Below are positions 60,301-64,000 of a stretch of 64,000 nucleotides of DNA, in pieces. The first letter of the stretch is position 1. Each line of letters starts with the position of its first letter. Both the position numbers and the translations under genes were made by a program. Origin of the DNA: Asterias amurensis. Lineage: Eukaryota > Echinodermata > Asteroidea > Forcipulatida > Asteriidae. The DNA lies in NCBI RefSeq assembly GCF_032118995.1, contig NC_092650.1:27816501-27880500 (forward strand), given 5' to 3'. Under the pieces are notes generated by a model. The model saw nothing but the letters and a program-made list of their open reading frames with translations. It was not told the origin of the DNA and searched no databases.

Positions 60301-63300
60301 CACATGGTACCGCCGCATAGCTGCAATGATTTACCCATGATCACATACAAACTATTATATTAATGTACAGTTGCGTTCATATGAAATCTTGACGTTTCCA
60401 CAGGCAAACACGACACGATTGGAAGGTTTGTTTGGTAAAAGGCGATTTTGGAGAAAGGCCTGTGGTGACACCACATTGGGTGTGTCGTTATAGTGGTGAC
60501 CGGTTCTAAGAAGAACCGGAGGTTCGTTGTTGCTACTCTCACACTGGGGAAAATATGCTAGCGAATGCACGCTTTACCTACAGTACCAATGGCTTTCCAA
60601 TGGCTTACCAATGCTTATGAAAATTGATGGCGAATTACCGTCTTCACAACATTCGCTGAATAATAGGAAGCGCTTCGTATTGCCCCTCTCACAGAATGGC
60701 GAATGTTCTTGCGAAAATGAATTTGAATTTCGCGTTGAACTCGTCCAAAATGGCGGTTGGATAGTGAATACTTTCATCTCGGTCTCAACCCTCGATCGTC
60801 CTCGGTCGGCCCTCTCCTTACCAATATCTTACAAATATATTACGAATGCTTACCAACGCTTGCCAAATGCCTTAACAAATGTTGCCAACGCTTACGCACG
60901 GTTTTACCAACGTTACCAATCTTACGAAAATCGACGGCGAATTACCGTCTTCGCAACATTCGCTGAAATTTACAAACCGGTTTGTAAATTGAACGATCTT
61001 CGTAGAGGTGGGAAATAATTTGTGAACGTTCCGAATTTGTTACCAACGCTTACAAAGACACTACGGGTACTGTTGCGAAATTTGAGCGATAGTCAAATAT
61101 TTCCTTGTGTTAGCATATTCGCAAGCATATTCGCCGTGTGAGAGCAGCATAAATTGACCGATCTTTGTAAGGAGGTGGAGAATGACTTGTGAACGTAGTG
61201 AATTTGTGGCGAATGTTGCGAAGTTTGAGCGATTGTTAAATATTATTTCCGTTCGTAAACACATTCTCCCTAGTGTGAGAGTAGGATTAAGGTGTGAAAC
61301 AGTATGTTGCCTGCCATCGGGAAATGCAGGATTTTCAACCGAGAATGGAGGGTCAAGAGGGACTTCAAGGTCAAATATAGTTTTGTGATTTACTCAATTT
61401 CAAATAGACAAAGTCGTTTTGAAAACATGTACAAAAAAGCCACGGTCTTCATTGTCAGTTCATTTTCTAAAAAGAATTTTCAGTTTATTCCTAAAATTTG
61501 ATACTCAAACAAAGTAGCACTTAATTTGATTGTGTGACTAGCGCATACAATCATCTGATTTATCGTTTGGATAATTGCTGTCTATAAAATGTCGCTCTTG
61601 TTGAAGCAAAAACAATGTCCAAGTTGTGAAAATTAAACAGATCATAGGAACAGCTCTTTGAGACAATTATTATTATTGGTGTACTTAAAGTTACTTGTAG
61701 CTTTCATAATTTGACTTTTAGAATCAAACTTTGATGGTGCCAAAGTTAAAAACCGGTGACATCATGATGACGTCATCGAGACGTCATTAAACCTTACTTT
61801 TGAAGACTCTTCCGATTATGTACAAAATTCAGTTGCTGGCTCACGTATATTATGGTTAAAAATTGAAGTTTTTAGTTTGAGCCGGAAGTCAAGGTCATCC
61901 CAATGGGGTCATGTTCTGTGTATCATGTTTAAAATTGTTGCATACTTTCAAAATGATGAACAGATTTTAAAATCTAATGTGTTGTTCAGATGTTTAAATT
62001 TCTAAATATTTAATTTCAATTTCAACAAGCTTTAAACGGAGGTCAGGGTTAAACGCGGTTTAATGTTGTGTGGCCTGTGTTTGAAACAACTAGGTGTCAA
62101 TTTGGAGCTATGTGACAGAGAAGAGTTCCCAGAAAGAAGATGGAAAAGAAGATGGGGAAGAAATGCAGAACAAATCAAGAGGTGTTTGTGCAATCCTAAA
62201 GACATTTTACACAATTTAAAACCATTTTAAGTAAACCATCGACCCTTCTTCACTGAACTGTAACACTTGAAAGTTGATGTTTAAGCAAATCTCGATCTTA
62301 AAATAAAATGCAAACAAATTTTTGACCCTGTCCCTGCAAAATATTTATATATCAAGAGCTTGCCATTAACTGAATACTCACATGATTTCAATGATATTTG
62401 CTACTTTATGCTGGTAGGCTTTTCGATGAAGACTGCGCCGTGTGCCGAACAAATCGTACAAATTCTCCACCTCCTAACAACGGCAAACAAAAACTACACA
62501 AACTGTTTGTAAAACTAAATTTTTTGACCGAATGCAAAGGAAAATGAAAAATGGCACAAACAGGAATTGTTTATGAAATACATGGCATTTAAAGTTAGTA
62601 CATAGCAATACAAAAGGCTCCCATTACTGAATAAATACATCAAGAGCTTTCATAATGGTCAACTATTTAACATCGAATAATAATGAAGTCTTTTACTCCT
62701 ATAAAAAAGAGCAAGTTTTGGCAATACATTAAAGGTTCAAGTACTTGCCAAATTGCAAATATGTACGACTTTTTACTTTTTGCGAAAATTGCCATAAAAG
62801 GTTGAGGTAACGGAAGAAGAAGAGAGGAATAAAACAGAACATTAGCTGCAGTTAAAGTCTTTTTTAAACATAATTTATGCTGGACAGTATGGGATTGCAA
62901 TGTTTGGTTAGGGTGTTTACGGACACATTTACTCAAGCCTAATAAATAGTGTCATGTTTTTTTGCACACCACGGAAGTGTCGTGGCTGAGCGGGTAAGAG
63001 CACCGGGTTCAAGCTCTGGTGTTTCTGACTAGCGGAGTGTGGGTTCGAATCCCCAGCAGTGAAACTTGTGTCGTTAAGCAAGACACTTAACCATTGCTTC
63101 GTCCTTCGGATGGGACGTAAAGCCGTTGGTCCCATGTGTTGTGTAACGCATGTAAAGGAACCCATTGCACTTCGAAATAAGAAGGGGTTCGCCACAGTGT
63201 TCCTGGCGGTGGCTGCTGTATGCACCGTAGCACCTATAAACCCTTATAAAGATGCTTTTTGTTGTTGTTATTATTATTTTTATCTCAAAGTGGTAGGTTT

Positions 63301-63574
63301 TCGGCTGTTGGCTGTTGGCCAAACACAAGAACTCTCTCAAAGCATGACAACTTCTAAAACAAACCTTTTCCCTTGAACAGATCATTTTAACGCCACTCGC
63401 ATCAGTACTAACGCAGGAGCATTCCATGTAACGATCCCAATCAAAGCTACAGGCGATGCCGAGGTGGTGACAGTCTCTGAGGAAGTAGTCCCACTTGTCA
63501 ACGTCAATACCATTTCTCGTGTTTGCAACGATCTCATAAAGGAAGCTTGGCCGTCTGGGGTGGGGGCTTTCCTT
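57371..63574 (-). CDS. SAMHD1: SAMHD1 dNTP triphosphohydrolase, seven internal exons (partial)
   Basis: Exons in gene order: 63365-63574, 62382-62473, 60133-60189, 59173-59356, 58477-58575, 58075-58179, 57371-57505. All phases fit, giving 294 codons that correspond to about residues 290-585 of the 626-residue human protein. SAMHD1 cleaves dNTPs to nucleoside and triphosphate, and works as a dGTP/GTP-activated tetramer. Seen here: [19 protein letters not shown] (human D311, K312, Y315, D319), the allosteric region [19 protein letters not shown] (R352, K354, N358), QHK (H376, K377), [13 protein letters not shown], and the late IRVYCK motif. The HD-motif exons lie beyond the right edge. The C-terminal exon after DKGYLYT was not found. 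One acceptor (59356) was chosen by phase and by fit to the family. Introns carry a MITE, a small TIR element and a SINE. Confidence 0.93.
57904..58057. mobile_element. Small MITE with TTTCACAAA.. ends
   Basis: TTCACAAAACTCTTCCTAAC at the left and ACTCTTTGTGAA at the right. The interior repeats TAAGACTAATCTTAGGACTT-like pieces in both orientations. Lies in an intron of SAMHD1. A looser relative seems to lie at about 51519-51690 (GTGTGAAACTGGGCC ... GCTTTGTGAAAT). Confidence 0.6.
58689..59071. mobile_element. MITE, GGAACACGTTGCC family, copy 2, with TTAA target duplication
   Basis: 383 bp, AGGAACACGTTGCCCTGGAT to ATCCAAGGCAACGTGTTCCT. TTAA is at 58685-58688 and 59072-59075. It is a long palindrome centred on ATGGGAGTCAAATTTTTGAA at about 58878. 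Lies in an intron of SAMHD1. Same family as 30017-30398. Confidence 0.85.
60533..61284. mobile_element. 750-bp TIR element with internal GAATTACCGTCTTC duplication
   Basis: Inverted ends CTACTCTCACACTGGGGAAA and TTCTCCCTAGTGTGAGAGTAG. Inside, GGCGAATTACCGTCTTC plus ACAACATTCGCTGAA occurs twice in the same orientation (about 60629 and 60937), among many TTACCAACGCTTAC-type pieces. No gene. In the intron of SAMHD1 between exons 60133-60189 and 62382-62473. Confidence 0.65.
62978..63290 (+). mobile_element. tRNA-Leu-derived SINE
   Basis: The head (about 62979-63062) reads like tRNA-Leu(CAA): A box TGGCTGAGCGGG at 62983-62994, anticodon arm CCGGGTTCAAGCTCTGG, a long variable arm, and B box GGTTCGAATCC at 63042-63052. 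A tRNA-unrelated body follows (AAGACACTTAACCATTGCTT), ending in a TTG/TTA-rich tail at about 63258-63285. Introns, CCA end and acceptor stem of a true tRNA are absent. Antisense to SAMHD1, in the intron between its exons 62382-62473 and 63365-63574. Confidence 0.78.
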
Positions 63575-64000
63575 CTGCGGTGGAAGTAAACGTGACAAAG
63601 AGTATGAGATGTGTTTCTTAGGGATGAGTGACATTGTACATTTGAATGACATTTTCGCTGCTGCACGTTGAAGGTTTCGAGTGAATGCAAATTAGAGTTT
63701 ATTTCCTTAATTTGTCCACATTCTTTACCGTACTATTTTTGTGAAGTGGAAGGTTGTTTAAAACCTTTATGGAACTACAAATTATTTTTCTTTAATGTTT
63801 AGTGTGCATGTATGCACACCAAAATTCAAAGAAGTTAAAATATATCCCTTCAACTCTAATATTATGAGGTTTTGCTTTGCTGGCCTGGTTTCTTATCAGG
63901 TTGATGATGATGTCCTGAATGGGAGACTTTTGAACGCTAGGTGGCAGCAGACTTACAAGGTAAATTGCTATTGTTAACGTCGTTCTGAGCATGCGCACAT
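63575..64000. other. SAMHD1 intron, no exon seen
   Basis: No exon of SAMHD1 could be fitted here. CGCTAGGTGGCAGCAG at about 63937-63952 looks like the core of a CTCF site; this is a weak observation. Confidence 0.4.

Noticed and set aside
62979-63062. A functional tRNA-Leu gene
   Set aside because: The acceptor stem does not close and a SINE body follows directly, so it is a SINE head.
63792-63998. Possible further SAMHD1 exon at the right edge
   Set aside because: The minus-strand peptide (SPIQDIIINLIRNQ) does not fit the SAMHD1 sequence expected before the RPSFLYEIV exon.

Overview
This window looks like nuclear DNA of a marine deuterostome, most likely an echinoderm and probably a sea star. 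The reasons are spliced animal genes (a sacsin gene with one giant exon, and SAMHD1), AT-rich introns full of short inverted-repeat elements, many with TTAA target sites, a tRNA-Leu-derived SINE, and runs of poly-G. The species call rests on the look of the repeats, not on a search.

Layout. (1) Positions 1-21760 hold the 5' part of a sacsin-like gene on the minus strand. Exon 1 is at 21742-21760, exon 2 at 20018-20106 and exon 3 at 258-516; the rest lies beyond the left edge. (2) Its 19.5 kb intron 2 is swollen by a 17.5 kb terminal-inverted-repeat element (820-18341). That element was itself hit by a 10.5 kb CACTA/EnSpm-like transposon (1441-11914). The inner transposon carries two head-to-head spliced genes: a 928-codon transposase-like gene on the minus strand and a 372-residue BEN-domain protein gene on the plus strand. 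Both ends carry dense arrays of the palindrome ACCATGGT. The outer element carries a 54-bp minisatellite and an unrecognised spliced gene. (3) Positions 21761-30549 form the divergent spacer between two sacsin genes. It holds MITEs, a fold-back element built of 42-bp units, and a 1.7 kb element with TTAA ends. (4) Positions 30550-47095 hold a complete sacsin gene on the plus strand, four exons and 4359 residues. It has three HSP90-type ATPase repeats, a J domain and a C-terminal HEPN domain. It is arranged head to head with the minus-strand copy. (5) Positions 47127-57370 are a gene-poor stretch of small repeats. (6) Positions 57371-63574 carry seven exons of SAMHD1 on the minus strand. The N-terminal exons lie beyond the right edge and the last exon was not found.

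How it fits together. The two sacsin copies are an inverted duplication. Exons 2 and 3 are nearly identical between copies and the introns are still alignable. The plus-strand copy therefore serves as an 'empty site' that fixes the ends and the target duplication of the 17.5 kb insertion. The most novel item is the two-gene CACTA-like transposon. Its BEN protein may be the factor that reads the palindromic subterminal repeats, because BEN domains are known to bind palindromic sites of CCA/TGG type. That link is an inference.
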